A stretch of DNA of 64,000 nt from Nocardia carnea NBRC 14403 (lineage in GTDB: Bacteria > Actinomycetota > Actinomycetes > Mycobacteriales > Mycobacteriaceae), in contig NZ_BAFV01000013.1 of NCBI RefSeq assembly GCF_000308515.1, forward strand, positions 62,001 to 126,000, written 5' to 3'. Shown piece by piece: positions 35,358-44,466 of the stretch (its first letter is position 1; each line of letters opens with the position of its first letter). The notes under the pieces were generated by a model that made no database searches, had not been told where the DNA came from, and was given only the letters and a program-made list of their open reading frames with translations. A program made the translations under genes and the position numbers.

Positions 35358-35981
35358 TCAGGCTTCTCGGCGCATCCGCTCCGCGGCGTCGACGCCGATA
35401 CCGACGAGCAGCGCGACCAGCTCCTCACGCCCGACTCCGGACTTTCCTCCCAGCCACAGCGCCACCACATGGTGGGTGCCTGCCACGAGCAGATGTCCGA
35501 GCAGTCGGGCGGTCGCCTGCGGCGGGCCGGCGCCGACCAGTCGGACGAGCAGCTGTTCGGTCAGGGCTCCGACCGCGGCCTCGCGGACGGCCATGCCCGC
35601 GGGGCTGCCGGCCGACTCCAGGTAAAACCGGGCTACCCGGGGGTCGTCCATGACCGCGAGCGCGCTGCGGGCGGCTACCTCCAGCAATCGTTCGGCGGGG
35701 TCTTCGGGTTTGAGCCCGGAATCCTCGATAGCCCGGCCGACCTGGTCGTAGATCAGCTGCAGGGCGCCTGCGACCAGCTCGTCGAGCGAGGCGAAGCTTT
35801 CGTAGAAGTAGCGCTTACCGACGCCGGCGGAGGCGCACACCGACGCCACCGTCAACACGCCGAGACCGCTCTCGGCGACGACGTCGAGCACTGCCTCGAG
35901 TAGTCGCGCCCGACGCTGCTCGCGCCGCGCTCCGCTGGACATGCCGCCGTAGGGGCGGGCGACGGAGGACATGGCGAGCAT
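35358..35981 (-). CDS. TetR-family regulator of the linalool-dehydratase-like operon
   Basis: The HTH covers residues ~20-65 (RREQRRARLLEAVLDVVAESG, then TVASVCASAGVGKRYFYESFASLDEL); the KRYFYESF phrase is a typical recognition helix. The C-terminal domain is helical with a LLGHLLVAGTHHVVALWLGG segment. Start candidates are ATGs at 35981, 35972 and 35942. It is divergent from the three-gene operon at 36079-39037 with a clear palindrome between, so it probably represses that operon. Confidence 0.85.
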   Translation of the reverse strand: MLAMSSVARPYGGMSSGARREQRRARLLEAVLDVVAESGLGVLTVASVCASAGVGKRYFYESFASLDELVAGALQLIYDQVGRAIEDSGLKPEDPAERLLEVAARSALAVMDDPRVARFYLESAGSPAGMAVREAAVGALTEQLLVRLVGAGPPQATARLLGHLLVAGTHHVVALWLGGKSGVGREELVALLVGIGVDAAERMRREA

Positions 35982-36016
35982 CTTGACACGCCGTCCCGCG
36001 ACCTGTCACCTTATTG

Positions 36017-36038
36017 GGAACCAAAACGTTCCGGTTCC
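36017..36038. promoter_or_regulatory. TetR-type operator before the linalool-dehydratase-like operon
   Basis: GGAAC (36017-36021) and GTTCC (36028-36032) are inverted around six bases, and a further GGTTCC at 36033-36038 mirrors GGAACC at 36017-36022. The site lies in the ~97-bp gap between the divergent genes. Confidence 0.6.
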
Positions 36039-36078
36039 TGAAATCGAATTTTTGTCCGGCAGTTCAAGGAGGCTCGTC

Positions 36079-36195
36079 ATGGTTTGTTGTGTGGCCGCGC
36101 TCGCGGTGATGGCCGCGCTCGACCGACTCCTACGCGCGCTGCGAGGGGGCGAGACGGTGTTCGCTCCACCCGCTCGCTACGTGGTGACCCGATGA
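36079..36195 (+). CDS. 38-residue leader peptide or small membrane protein
   Basis: ATG at 36079 has a very good ribosome-binding site (AAGGAGG). The product begins with a short hydrophobic helix (VCCVAALAVMAAL) and has a basic, polar tail. Its stop codon overlaps the ATG of the next gene by four bases, so translation of this short frame probably carries ribosomes to the large gene. No family known. Confidence 0.6.
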   Translation: MVCCVAALAVMAALDRLLRALRGGETVFAPPARYVVTR

Positions 36196-38120
36196 GCGCG
36201 ACCACCGGGGCCGAGCCGCTGCGCACGATGACCGTGGCGCTCACCCCGCTCGACGAGCGCGCGCCCCTGCTACCGCCGGTCACCCTGCGGACCATGCTCC
36301 GCGCAGGAGGTGGCCTCGGTGTCGTCTGGCTACTCGGCGCGGCTCTGGCCCTCGCCGGCGACGACCGGCTCCGCCTCCTCGGCGCGGGTTTGATGCTGCC
36401 AGGCGGCCAGCACCTCGCGAGCGGCCATCCGCTGCACGCGCTCGTCGCGGTGCTGGCCCTCGTTGCGGCCATGCTGATCTGGTGGATGATCGGCGCGGTC
36501 GTCGCGCCTGTGACGGTTTGGGCGCTCGACCTCGCTCTCGGTTTCGCGACGGGCCACCACCCCACCGACGCCGGACTGGGCGCAGTCGCCGTCGCCGGGC
36601 CGGCTCTGGCCGCGCTCTGCCTCGCCGCGCACGCGGTGCGGCACGCCCGGCGCCGACAGCGAGCTGTGCGCCTCAACGCGGGCGTTCTGGCCAGGCCGGC
36701 CACCATCACCCAGGTGCCCTCTCGCGTCGAGCCGCCGGTGCGTGAGGCGACCCCAGAAGACCTCGAGCGGCTCCGGTTCGCGCTCGACCTCGCCCTGCAG
36801 CCGGTGGCGTCCTTCGACGGGTTCGACCGGCGTGACCAGTTCCGCGAGGCAGCGCTGCGCTATCAACTCTGTCTGCTCGGCTACGCGCTGGCGGCCTACC
36901 GCCACACCTGCGCCCCTGCCTTCGCAGGCTATCTCACCGAGGCGCACGTCCGCTCGATCGAGAAGATGGGCGACCGGCGCGTATGGGGCTACTGGGCGCT
37001 GGAGAACGCGTGGGGCCGCCTGTCACTGCGCCGCGATCCGGTCGACAACGGCGACAACGTCATGCTTACCGGCTGGCAGGGCGTATCGGTCGGCCTCTTC
37101 GAGACCTTCGACGACGCCCGCTTCTCCGCGCCGGGCGGGCTCACCTACCGCTGGTCCGACGACGAGGCCTACAGCTACGACCTACCCGCGCTGGCCACCT
37201 CGATCGCGACCAACATGGAGCGCTCGTCGTTCACGCTGTTCTCCTGCGAACCTCGGTGGATATACCCCGTCTGCAACACCTTCGCGGTCAACACCCTCCT
37301 CATGGACCGCCGCCTGCGCGGCGGCACCGCCTACGACCGACTGCACGAGCGCGTCCGCACCGCCTACCTGGAGGAGTTCCATCGCCCCGACGGCCGTGTC
37401 GTCGGTGTCCGCTCCGAAACCCTCGGCCTGTCGTGGAGTCCGTGGGCCGGCGACGCCGTGTGGCTGCCAACGACCTACTGGCTGCACCCCGCGTACCCCG
37501 AACTCGCGCACCGATCCTGGCGGCTGCTGCGCGAGACCGTTCTGCAGGAGCGCGACGGCCGCTTCGTTCTGCCTGCGACGTTGGCCAACCGCTGCGACTC
37601 CGGCTCCTATGCCTTCGGCGGTGAGGCGTTCGGGCAGATCCTGCTGGCGATGGCTGCCCGCGAGATCGGCGACGAAGAGGTCGCCGCCCGCGTACTCGCC
37701 CACCTGGCCGACACCGAGACCACCCACCGCGCGGGCGGGGCGGCGCGCTACGCCGGCGTCTCCACCCAGGGCAACCTCTACGAGCTGATGGCCCGCTTCG
37801 GGCGCGCGTCCGGGTTACGCGATCTCATCGGGCACGGTCTGCCGGACCCCTGGCGCACCGGCCCCCGGCTCGCCGACGCCGCCTACCCCGACGTCCTGGT
37901 GGCCCGGGCGGTCTCCGACGGCGCTGCGCTGCGGTGCGTTCTGCGGCCCGGCTCGGGTCCGGTACGCACCACCGTCGTCGTCGACAGGCTGGTGCCAGGG
38001 CGCCCCTACCTCGTGACGGGAGCGATCGAGCGCGAGATCGTCGCCGACCGAGCAGGTCGGACGACGCTCACCCTCGACCTCGGCGACCGGCTCCAGTTCG
38101 ATGTGGAGCCCCGGCTGTGA
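36192..38120 (+). CDS. membrane-anchored linalool dehydratase/isomerase-like protein
   Basis: The 642-residue protein has three or four membrane helices within residues ~38-150, then a soluble (alpha/alpha)-barrel-like domain of ~450 residues. That domain resembles the linalool dehydratase-isomerase (Ldi/LinD) family: RVWGYWALENAWG (263-275), DNVMLTGWQGVSVGLFE (288-304), and above all FSCEPRWIYPVCNTF (351-365), in which Cys352 and Cys361 have the nine-residue spacing of the active-site cysteines Cys171/Cys180 of LinD. LinD interconverts myrcene, linalool and geraniol. The substrate here is unknown, though a terpenoid or other alkenol is plausible. The signal peptide of LinD is replaced by a membrane anchor. 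It overlaps the next gene (GTGA) and is probably TetR-controlled. Confidence 0.7.
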   Translation: MSATTGAEPLRTMTVALTPLDERAPLLPPVTLRTMLRAGGGLGVVWLLGAALALAGDDRLRLLGAGLMLPGGQHLASGHPLHALVAVLALVAAMLIWWMIGAVVAPVTVWALDLALGFATGHHPTDAGLGAVAVAGPALAALCLAAHAVRHARRRQRAVRLNAGVLARPATITQVPSRVEPPVREATPEDLERLRFALDLALQPVASFDGFDRRDQFREAALRYQLCLLGYALAAYRHTCAPAFAGYLTEAHVRSIEKMGDRRVWGYWALENAWGRLSLRRDPVDNGDNVMLTGWQGVSVGLFETFDDARFSAPGGLTYRWSDDEAYSYDLPALATSIATNMERSSFTLFSCEPRWIYPVCNTFAVNTLLMDRRLRGGTAYDRLHERVRTAYLEEFHRPDGRVVGVRSETLGLSWSPWAGDAVWLPTTYWLHPAYPELAHRSWRLLRETVLQERDGRFVLPATLANRCDSGSYAFGGEAFGQILLAMAAREIGDEEVAARVLAHLADTETTHRAGGAARYAGVSTQGNLYELMARFGRASGLRDLIGHGLPDPWRTGPRLADAAYPDVLVARAVSDGAALRCVLRPGSGPVRTTVVVDRLVPGRPYLVTGAIEREIVADRAGRTTLTLDLGDRLQFDVEPRL

Positions 38121-39037
38121 CCCGTGCGAACAACCACATCTCCGGGGCGCAGGTACGACGCCGCATCGCCGCGCTCGACCCCATCCGCGATGCCGACGAG
38201 ATCGCCCGCCTTTCGCTGACAGTCCTGCACGGCCACAGCGCGCTGGTGTACGCGCTGTTCACCGTCGCCTTCCTCGAGCAGGTGGCGGTGCCGACGATGG
38301 CGCGCACGCTGTACCGCCGCGGCACGGGCGATATCGTCCGCGACACCCTGCGCCGCAACGACGACACGATCGTCTTCTTCGGCAACCTGCTCGAGCACGG
38401 ACCCGGCTCCGCCATCGGCAGCGCCTGGATCGAACGGCTCAACGAGATCCACGCGCACTTCCCGTTGCGCAACCAGGACTCCGTCTACACCCTCGCGACG
38501 TTGGCTCTGGACCCGCACGCCATTACCTCCGAACTCGGCGTCCGGCTGTTCTCCGAGGCCGAGCGGGAAGCGCACTGGCGATTCTGGCGGGCGGTGGCGG
38601 TACGCCAGCACCTCGTCGACCTACCCGACGAGCGCGCCGAACTCGCCCGCTGGGCGATCGCCTACGAGCAGCGCGAGTACGCGGCCTCGGACGACGGACG
38701 CGCGATCGCCCGCGCCCTGATCGACGCCTTCGGCGAGCGCTGCCTGCCCCGGCCTGTGCGGTCCGCCGCGCCCCGGGTTATCGCCGCGCTCTGCCCCGAA
38801 TTGCTTCGTCGCGTGCACGGCCTCCCCGAGCCCGACCTCGCGACCCGTTCGCTGGTGGCCGCTGGGCTGCGCGCCTACGCGGCAAGCGTCGAGTTCCAAC
38901 GCCTCGACCCGCATCGGTCCCTCGCCGTCGACTTCGGCGAACGGCGCTACGGACCGCGCACACCCGACGAAGTCGGCTACCGACGCGGCGGAACCCCCAA
39001 CCGCGCCCACCCCCATCGGAGGGCGGGTAAGTCCTAG
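38117..39037 (+). CDS. MpaB-like oxygenase (DUF2236-type)
   Basis: The 306-residue protein shows the pattern of the ER-bound oxygenase MpaB/latex-clearing superfamily: an Arg-rich start, WIERLNEIHAHFPLRNQDS followed by VYTLATLALDP (compare R-x-N-x-I-H...N-x-D-x-x-Y-T-L in MpaB), and a downstream SEAEREAHWRFWRAVAVRQHL segment. MpaB cleaves a prenyl side chain oxidatively, and Lcp proteins bind haem b. Such an enzyme beside an Ldi-like protein suggests a terpenoid or polyprenyl pathway. The start is GTG overlapping the previous stop codon. Confidence 0.6.
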   Translation: MTRANNHISGAQVRRRIAALDPIRDADEIARLSLTVLHGHSALVYALFTVAFLEQVAVPTMARTLYRRGTGDIVRDTLRRNDDTIVFFGNLLEHGPGSAIGSAWIERLNEIHAHFPLRNQDSVYTLATLALDPHAITSELGVRLFSEAEREAHWRFWRAVAVRQHLVDLPDERAELARWAIAYEQREYAASDDGRAIARALIDAFGERCLPRPVRSAAPRVIAALCPELLRRVHGLPEPDLATRSLVAAGLRAYAASVEFQRLDPHRSLAVDFGERRYGPRTPDEVGYRRGGTPNRAHPHRRAGKS

Positions 39038-39484
39038 AGCGTGGCCCGCCCTCGGATGGGCCACAATCAGGGCTTACAAAAGAAGGACTGGGTTGGGAGC
39101 GTGGCCGGGTTGGGGAGCGCCCGTTGCGTTCTCGACGTAGTCTTCGTGAATAAATCCACCTCGAGCAGTTCGTCAATGTCATCGAGGTCCTGGCCGATAA
39201 GGTCACTTATACCGGCAAAGTTTCTAGCTGTTACAGCATTGTGCGGACGTGAAGAATGGCCTTTGGCCGGTAATTTATGCAGGTCAGAGGCCAATTGTGC
39301 CCTCGGCAGGATTCGAACAACATGGGCAACTGGAAAACGGCTGGTAATCGCAGGTGTGTATCCGGTCTGACGGTAGTGGTCGGTTATCACGGATCGGCCG
39401 ACCGTCTCCATGTTCACAAGCCTTGCGGTGTCTCCGGCTCACATCACCGTGGTGTTCGTTGTCGGTGCAGGTCAGAGCGTGGGC
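39038..39484. other. gene-free, AT-richer junction containing repeat copy B
   Basis: This stretch between the MpaB-like gene and a convergent tetR gene is less GC-rich than its surroundings, most visibly at 39130-39300. No convincing gene is present. It holds repeat copy B, and the base composition suits an integration boundary. Confidence 0.5.
39298..39354 (+). repeat. att-like direct repeat, copy B
   Basis: This copy keeps the tRNA-like sequence best: TGCCCTCGGCAGGATTCGAA is the exact inverse of TTCGAATCCTGCCGAGGGCA, i.e. T-loop, 3' T-stem strand and acceptor strand with discriminator base. The rest (AACATGGGCAACTGGAAAA...CTGGTAATCG) matches copies A and C but is not tRNA. No complete tRNA gene is attached. 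Confidence 0.7.
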
Positions 39485-40150
39485 TCAACCATGGTTTCGG
39501 AGGTCGCTGATGTCGGCGGTACGGCCGTCTTCGGCGGCATCGAGTGCGGGGGCCAGTGACGCGAGTGCGGAACGGAGTAAATCCGGTAACGCGCCGGACG
39601 GCACGACGAGTCCGCTGATCGCTGGGGAAGGGCCGGCGGGCTGCAACCATTGTTGGAGGGCTACGCGAACCGCGGCGGCCACGCTGGCCGCGAGCACGCG
39701 GGCGGTGTGTGGGTGGGTGTCGCTGATGCGTTCGGCGATCGCGTCGGCGAGGGGGTGTTCGATCGCGCTGGGGGCATGAACGAATGCGGTGCGCAGTGCA
39801 GGGTGGGTGGTGATCAGCAGTAGCGCGTCGCGGTCGGATTCGCCGTGGGTAGTGTATTGATCCACGATCGCGTCGATGACGGCGTCGGCGAGGCGGGTGG
39901 CGGGGCGGTCGGCCACTGCCGCCGCGACCCGCCTTTCTCGTTCGGAAGTGACAGCGGCGACGATCGCCTGTTCTCGACTCGAGAAGTAATTGTTGTAGGT
40001 CCTCGGTGAGACGCCGGCGGCTGCTGCGATGTCCTCGACGCGCACGTTGTCCGGTCCGCGCTCGAGTGCCAGTCGAAGTGCCGCCGTGCGGAGCGCCTCC
40101 CGGGTGGCCTGTTTCTTCTGCTCACGCAAGCCTGTCCGTTGTGTCGTCAC
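39485..40150 (-). CDS. TetR-family regulator
   Basis: The HTH spans residues ~10-60 (REQKKQATREALRTAALRLAL, then RVEDIAAAAGVSPRTYNNYFSSREQAI). TYNNYFSSREQAI is a common actinobacterial recognition-helix form. The 221-residue length fits. It faces the TIM-barrel gene at 40253 across a 102-bp gap that contains two tandem copies of a 12-bp palindromic element, so it probably controls that gene, the downstream monooxygenase and itself. Confidence 0.85.
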   Translation of the reverse strand: MTTQRTGLREQKKQATREALRTAALRLALERGPDNVRVEDIAAAAGVSPRTYNNYFSSREQAIVAAVTSERERRVAAAVADRPATRLADAVIDAIVDQYTTHGESDRDALLLITTHPALRTAFVHAPSAIEHPLADAIAERISDTHPHTARVLAASVAAAVRVALQQWLQPAGPSPAISGLVVPSGALPDLLRSALASLAPALDAAEDGRTADISDLRNHG

Positions 40151-40172
40151 CGTCTCAGCATTCCACCTTAGC

Positions 40173-40200
40173 TGCGTGTACGCAAAGTTGCGTGTACGCA
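40173..40200. promoter_or_regulatory. tandem TetR operator
   Basis: TGCGTGTACGCA occurs at 40173-40184 and again at 40189-40200, 16 bp apart. Each unit has 5-bp inverted arms (TGCGT/ACGCA). Two dimers could bind side by side. Confidence 0.7.
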
Positions 40201-40252
40201 GTTTTGTCTTCTAGTCTGGGGTCCTCACCCCCGACCGACAGGAACCAGGCCG

Positions 40253-41272
40253 ATGAGAGGCAAAGGCATCAGCTACGACACCGGCTTCGTCAGCCACGGC
40301 GCACTCTCCCGTGTGCGCTTCGACCCGGACGAGGTCGCACGTGAGCTGCGCATCATCAGAGACGACCTGCACTGCACCGCGGTCCGCGTCATCGGCGGTG
40401 ATCCCGAGCGGATGGAACGTGCCGCCATCTTCGCCGCCGACCTCGGTTTAGAGGTCTGGTTCTCGCCCTACCCGCTGGAGCTGACTGCCGACGAGATGCT
40501 GTCGCTGTTCGCCGACTGCGCCGAGCGGGCGGAACGGCTACGGCAAGGGGGCGCCGAGGTCGTATTCGTCACCGGCGCCGAGTTGAGTTTGATGAACAAG
40601 GGATTCCTGCCGGGCGACACACAGCAGGACCGGCTCGAGTTGCTGAGCAGGCGTGATGGCATGGCCGAACGGATCGGCGAGCTCAGCACACGGGTCAACG
40701 AGTTCCTTGCCGCCGCTGTGGGTTCGGTCCGCGAACGATTCGGCGGCAAAGTCACCTACGCCGCCATCCCGCTCGAGCGCGTCGACTGGGAATATTTCGA
40801 CATCATCGGCGTGGATCTCTACCGCTCGGCCGAGGTCGCCGATCAATTCGCCGCAGGCGTCCGCGCACTCGTAGCGCAGGGAAAGCCGGTCGCGATCACG
40901 GAGTTCGGCACTGCGGCCTACCGCGACGCCGGTCACCGGGGCGGTCGCGTTCTGGAAGTGGCCGAGTACAGCAAGGACGGCTCGCCGTTCCGACTGACCG
41001 GCGAGTACGTCCGTGACGAGCCCGGGCAGGCCATCTACCTGCGCGAGCTGCTGAAGGTATTCGACGACGCGGGCGTCGACAGCGCCTTCGTGTTCCTCTT
41101 CGCGCTCGACAACTTCCCGCACCGTCCCGACGGCGACCCCCGTGACGACCTCGATCTGGCCAGCCTCGGCATCGTCAAAGTTCTGGAGAACCGCTGCGGA
41201 GAAACATATCCCGGCCTGTCCTGGGAACCCAAGGCCGCCTTCACCGCCCTTGGCGACTACTACGGCGGCTGA
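40253..41272 (+). CDS. TIM-barrel glycoside-hydrolase-like protein
   Basis: The 339-residue product has a barrel-like strand pattern: KGISYDTGF at the start, TAVRVIGGDPERMERAAIFA, LEVWFSPYPLELT, VVFVTGAELSLMNKGFLPGD (an Asn/Glu-type strand end), FDIIGVDLYRS, KPVAITEFGTAAYRDAG (a candidate nucleophile Glu) and SAFVFLFALDNFPH. Related actinobacterial proteins are often labelled abortive infection proteins, a name with little support. No signal peptide is visible. It lies between a TetR regulator and an aromatic monooxygenase, 36 bases before the latter. Confidence 0.6.
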   Translation: MRGKGISYDTGFVSHGALSRVRFDPDEVARELRIIRDDLHCTAVRVIGGDPERMERAAIFAADLGLEVWFSPYPLELTADEMLSLFADCAERAERLRQGGAEVVFVTGAELSLMNKGFLPGDTQQDRLELLSRRDGMAERIGELSTRVNEFLAAAVGSVRERFGGKVTYAAIPLERVDWEYFDIIGVDLYRSAEVADQFAAGVRALVAQGKPVAITEFGTAAYRDAGHRGGRVLEVAEYSKDGSPFRLTGEYVRDEPGQAIYLRELLKVFDDAGVDSAFVFLFALDNFPHRPDGDPRDDLDLASLGIVKVLENRCGETYPGLSWEPKAAFTALGDYYGG

Positions 41273-41308
41273 CCATATCGCGGCACGAGCAAAAGAAGAG
41301 AGACACCG

Positions 41309-42889
41309 ATGACCGTCGATGTTGTGATCAGCGGAGGTGGCCCGAACGGGCTGATGCTGGCTTGTGAGCTGAGCCTGGCCGGGGTCCGTCCGCTCGTGCT
41401 GGAGCGGCTGGCCACACCGAGTGCGGAACCGAAAGCCAACGGGCTACTCGGTCAGGTCGTGCAACTGCTCGATCGGCGGGGCCTCTACGAGCAGCTCAGT
41501 GGTAGTCCGTCACCGCCGCAACCGAACTCCACCTACTTCATGTTCGCCGCGATGGCCCTGGATCTGAGCCTGCTCGACGACAGTCCGATCTACGGTCTGC
41601 CCGCCCCGCAGCATCGCATCACGGAGGTTCTGGAAAAGCGTGCTGTCGAACTAGGCGCGCAGATCCGGCGCGGACACGAGGTCATCGGCCTGGCGCAAGA
41701 CGACGACGCGGTCACCGTCGACGTCGCGGGCCCGGACGGACGTTACCGGCTGCGTACCCGCTACCTCGTCGGCGCGGACGGAGCCCACAGCCTCACCCGC
41801 AAACTGTCCGCCATCGGATTCCCCGGTGTCAGCTACGACCGCGCGACCAGCCGGACGGCGCACGCCACCGTCCCGTCCGACTGGGTGGACCCGGCGACCG
41901 GCGCGCTGACCGTGCCCGGTTACGGAACCGTCCGGCCGTTCCTGCCGCTGCGCACCGAATATGGGGGGTTCTCCTACGCGCCGTTCCCCGGTCACCCGCC
42001 GCTGATCAGCACCATCGAGTGGGACCAGCCCGATACCGGCGCTTCCATGAGCCTCGGCGAACTCCGGGCCAGCGTCCACCGCGTACTCGCCGCCGATATA
42101 CCCCTCGGCCCGCCCGCCGGCCAGGGACCGCACGTGCTGCGGCGGCTGAGCGGTGGCCACACCCGAATCGCCGACCGGTTCCGAGATCGCCGCGTCTTCC
42201 TGGTCGGCGACGCCGCCCACATCTACACCGCGGGAGGCGGTCCCGGGCTCAACCTCGGCCTGCAGGATGCGGCCAACCTCGGCTGGAAACTCGCGGCCCA
42301 TATCCGCGGCAGCGCCCCGGTCGGGTTGCTGGACAGCTACGAGACCGAACGCCGGCAAGCCGCCGCCCGCATGGTCACCTACGCCCAGGCGCAGTCCGCA
42401 CTGATCGGCCCGGGCAGCGACATCACTGCCCTGCGTGAACTGTTCACCGAACTGCTCCACGATCAGGCCACGGTGCAGCGCCTTGCCGCCCTGACCGCAG
42501 GCACCGATATTCGCTACGACATGGGTGGACCCGATACCCATCCACTCATCGGCCGGTTCGCCCCGGACATGGAACTGCTCACTCCGGACGGGACCGTCCG
42601 GCTGGCCGAGCTGACCAGAAACGCACGGCCACTGCTGCTCGACCTGACCGGCGATACGGGGTTGGCCGAATCGCTGACCGAATGGCATGACCAACTCGAC
42701 ATCGTCACCGCAAGCCTCCAACCCGGATTGCCCACCGCACTGCTTCTACGCCCGGACTGCTACGTCGCATGGGCAACGGCATCGCCTCACCCGGACACCA
42801 CGGACCGACGGGCCCTTCGCACAGCACTGCAGCGCTGTCTCTTACCGGTAGGGCGCCCGAGCTGGCCGTCGGCGTCGGAAATCCGTTGA
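41309..42889 (+). CDS. aromatic-compound FAD monooxygenase (PheA/TfdB-type)
   Basis: A 526-residue class A flavoprotein hydroxylase: VVISGGGPNGLMLACELSLAG (FAD loop), YLVGADGAHSLTRKL (DG motif, near residue 150) and RVFLVGDAAHIYTAGGGPGLN (GD motif, near 298), then GLQDAANLGWKLA and a thioredoxin-like C-terminal domain (RPLLLDLTGD). Relatives hydroxylate phenols, polyketides or rifamycins. The C-terminal ~40 residues look irregular. It probably shares a transcript with the TIM-barrel gene. Confidence 0.85.
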   Translation: MTVDVVISGGGPNGLMLACELSLAGVRPLVLERLATPSAEPKANGLLGQVVQLLDRRGLYEQLSGSPSPPQPNSTYFMFAAMALDLSLLDDSPIYGLPAPQHRITEVLEKRAVELGAQIRRGHEVIGLAQDDDAVTVDVAGPDGRYRLRTRYLVGADGAHSLTRKLSAIGFPGVSYDRATSRTAHATVPSDWVDPATGALTVPGYGTVRPFLPLRTEYGGFSYAPFPGHPPLISTIEWDQPDTGASMSLGELRASVHRVLAADIPLGPPAGQGPHVLRRLSGGHTRIADRFRDRRVFLVGDAAHIYTAGGGPGLNLGLQDAANLGWKLAAHIRGSAPVGLLDSYETERRQAAARMVTYAQAQSALIGPGSDITALRELFTELLHDQATVQRLAALTAGTDIRYDMGGPDTHPLIGRFAPDMELLTPDGTVRLAELTRNARPLLLDLTGDTGLAESLTEWHDQLDIVTASLQPGLPTALLLRPDCYVAWATASPHPDTTDRRALRTALQRCLLPVGRPSWPSASEIR

Positions 42890-42924
42890 GACATCGACCA
42901 ACCCGTGACATCGGCGAGTCGGAC

Positions 42925-44466
42925 ATGGTCCCGCGTAGCCGTTTTCGTACTGCTTGTGGCGAGTTCTGGCCGCTGATGGTGCTTGCGGCCGCGGTTTTCG
43001 GGGTGCTGATGGTGTGCTCCGAGCGGTATGGCTTTCATCGCGACGAGTTCTATATCCGTGAATCCGGCCGGCATCTGGCGTGGGGTTATCCGGATCATCC
43101 GCCGCTGAGCCCTCTACTGGCTCGGATCACCGACCAGTTGGCGCCGGACTCGTTGCTGGCGCTGCGTATTCCCGCGGCGCTGGCGGCTGCCGTCACGATC
43201 GTGTTGATCGGTCTCATTGCCAGAGAATTCGGCGGTGACCGCCGCGCGCAATTCTTCGCCGCGGTGATCGCGGCGAGCTCGGCCCTGGTGTTGGTCTCCG
43301 GCCACATCCTGTCGACGGCGACGCTCGATATCGCCTTCGCCACCGCCCTCGTGTTCGTCGCCGCGCGACTGGTGCGTACCGGCGATCGACGCTTGTGGGC
43401 GATCGCCGGGATCGTGCTCGGTCTCGGTCTGCTCAACAGGGTGTTCCTCGCCGTGTATGCCGTGATTGTCCTCGGCGCCGTTGTCGCCATGGGGCCACGG
43501 AAGGTACTGCGCGGCCGGTGGTTGCCGGTCGGGGTGGTGTTGGCGGTGGTGATCGCGGCACCGACGGTTGTCTGGCAGGCCCGCAACGGGTGGCCGCAGT
43601 GGCAGATGGCGACCGAGATCAGTGCCGACAACAGCCGCTGGGAGCTGGTGGCCTACCAGATCGTGATCGTCGGCCCGCTGCTGCTGCCGGTGTGGATCGC
43701 CGGCCTGTGGTGGCTGCTGAAACGGCCCGGGGTGCGCTGTTTCGGTGTCGCGTTCCTCACTCTGCTGGGACTACTTCTGGTCACCAGCGGTCAGCAGCAC
43801 TATCTGGTCGACGCCTACCCGCCATTACTGGCCGCGGCCGGTGTCGCCGCCTCGCAGTGGGTTGCTGCCGGTGGTCGACAACTACGCACACTGGCAGTGA
43901 GCCTGCTGGTTGCCGTGTCGGCCGCGATCGCAGCGGTGTTCTCGCTGCCGATACTGCCGGTATCGGTGCTCGCGGACACCCCGGTGGTCGGTGTGAACGG
44001 GGAAATCGGTGAACAGATCGGTTGGCCGGAGATGGGTCGCACAGTCGCCGACGTCGTTGATCGACTACCAATCGACGTGCGCACCGAAACTGTTGTGGTG
44101 GCAGATAATTACGGTCAGGCCGGGGCGATCGCGCAGTTCGGTCCTGCCTTCTCCGCCCAGGACACGCGATTTCCGCCTATCTACAGTGGGCATCAGGCGT
44201 ATGGCTGGTGGGGGCCTCCGCCCGAGCGCTACACAACGGTCGTCGTCATGGGTACCGATGCACCCTCGATAGTCCCGGCGTGGACCGAGCAGGCTTGCGG
44301 TCGGGTCACCGAGGTCGCCGTCGTGCACAACGAATACGGCATCGAGAATCAGGAGAACGGCACCCGAGTCTTCCTTTGTCAGGACCTGACGATGTCGTGG
44401 GCGCAGCTGTGGCTCTCGATTCGTCGCATCGGGCCGGCCGATATTCCAGAATCCCGTCCCGGGTAA
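42925..44466 (+). CDS. GT39-type membrane glycosyltransferase (ArnT/PMT-like)
   Basis: The 513-residue protein has ~10-11 membrane helices. The first external loop holds the conserved acidic pair in YGFHRDEFYIRESG and the YPDHPPLSPLLARI segment that characterise dolichyl-phosphate-mannose-type glycosyltransferases of family 39. LVTSGQQHYLVDAYPPLLAAAG near residue 290 is another family block. A soluble ~130-residue C-terminal part follows. These enzymes move lipid-linked sugars onto proteins or envelope glycans. The ATG at 42925 lacks a strong ribosome-binding site. Confidence 0.8.
   Translation: MVPRSRFRTACGEFWPLMVLAAAVFGVLMVCSERYGFHRDEFYIRESGRHLAWGYPDHPPLSPLLARITDQLAPDSLLALRIPAALAAAVTIVLIGLIAREFGGDRRAQFFAAVIAASSALVLVSGHILSTATLDIAFATALVFVAARLVRTGDRRLWAIAGIVLGLGLLNRVFLAVYAVIVLGAVVAMGPRKVLRGRWLPVGVVLAVVIAAPTVVWQARNGWPQWQMATEISADNSRWELVAYQIVIVGPLLLPVWIAGLWWLLKRPGVRCFGVAFLTLLGLLLVTSGQQHYLVDAYPPLLAAAGVAASQWVAAGGRQLRTLAVSLLVAVSAAIAAVFSLPILPVSVLADTPVVGVNGEIGEQIGWPEMGRTVADVVDRLPIDVRTETVVVADNYGQAGAIAQFGPAFSAQDTRFPPIYSGHQAYGWWGPPPERYTTVVVMGTDAPSIVPAWTEQACGRVTEVAVVHNEYGIENQENGTRVFLCQDLTMSWAQLWLSIRRIGPADIPESRPG

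Noticed and set aside
39298..39354. Complete tRNA gene at repeat copy B
   Set aside because: Only the T-loop, 3' T-stem strand and acceptor 3' strand match; the 5' T-stem strand, anticodon arm and 5' acceptor strand are absent in the following 60 bases.
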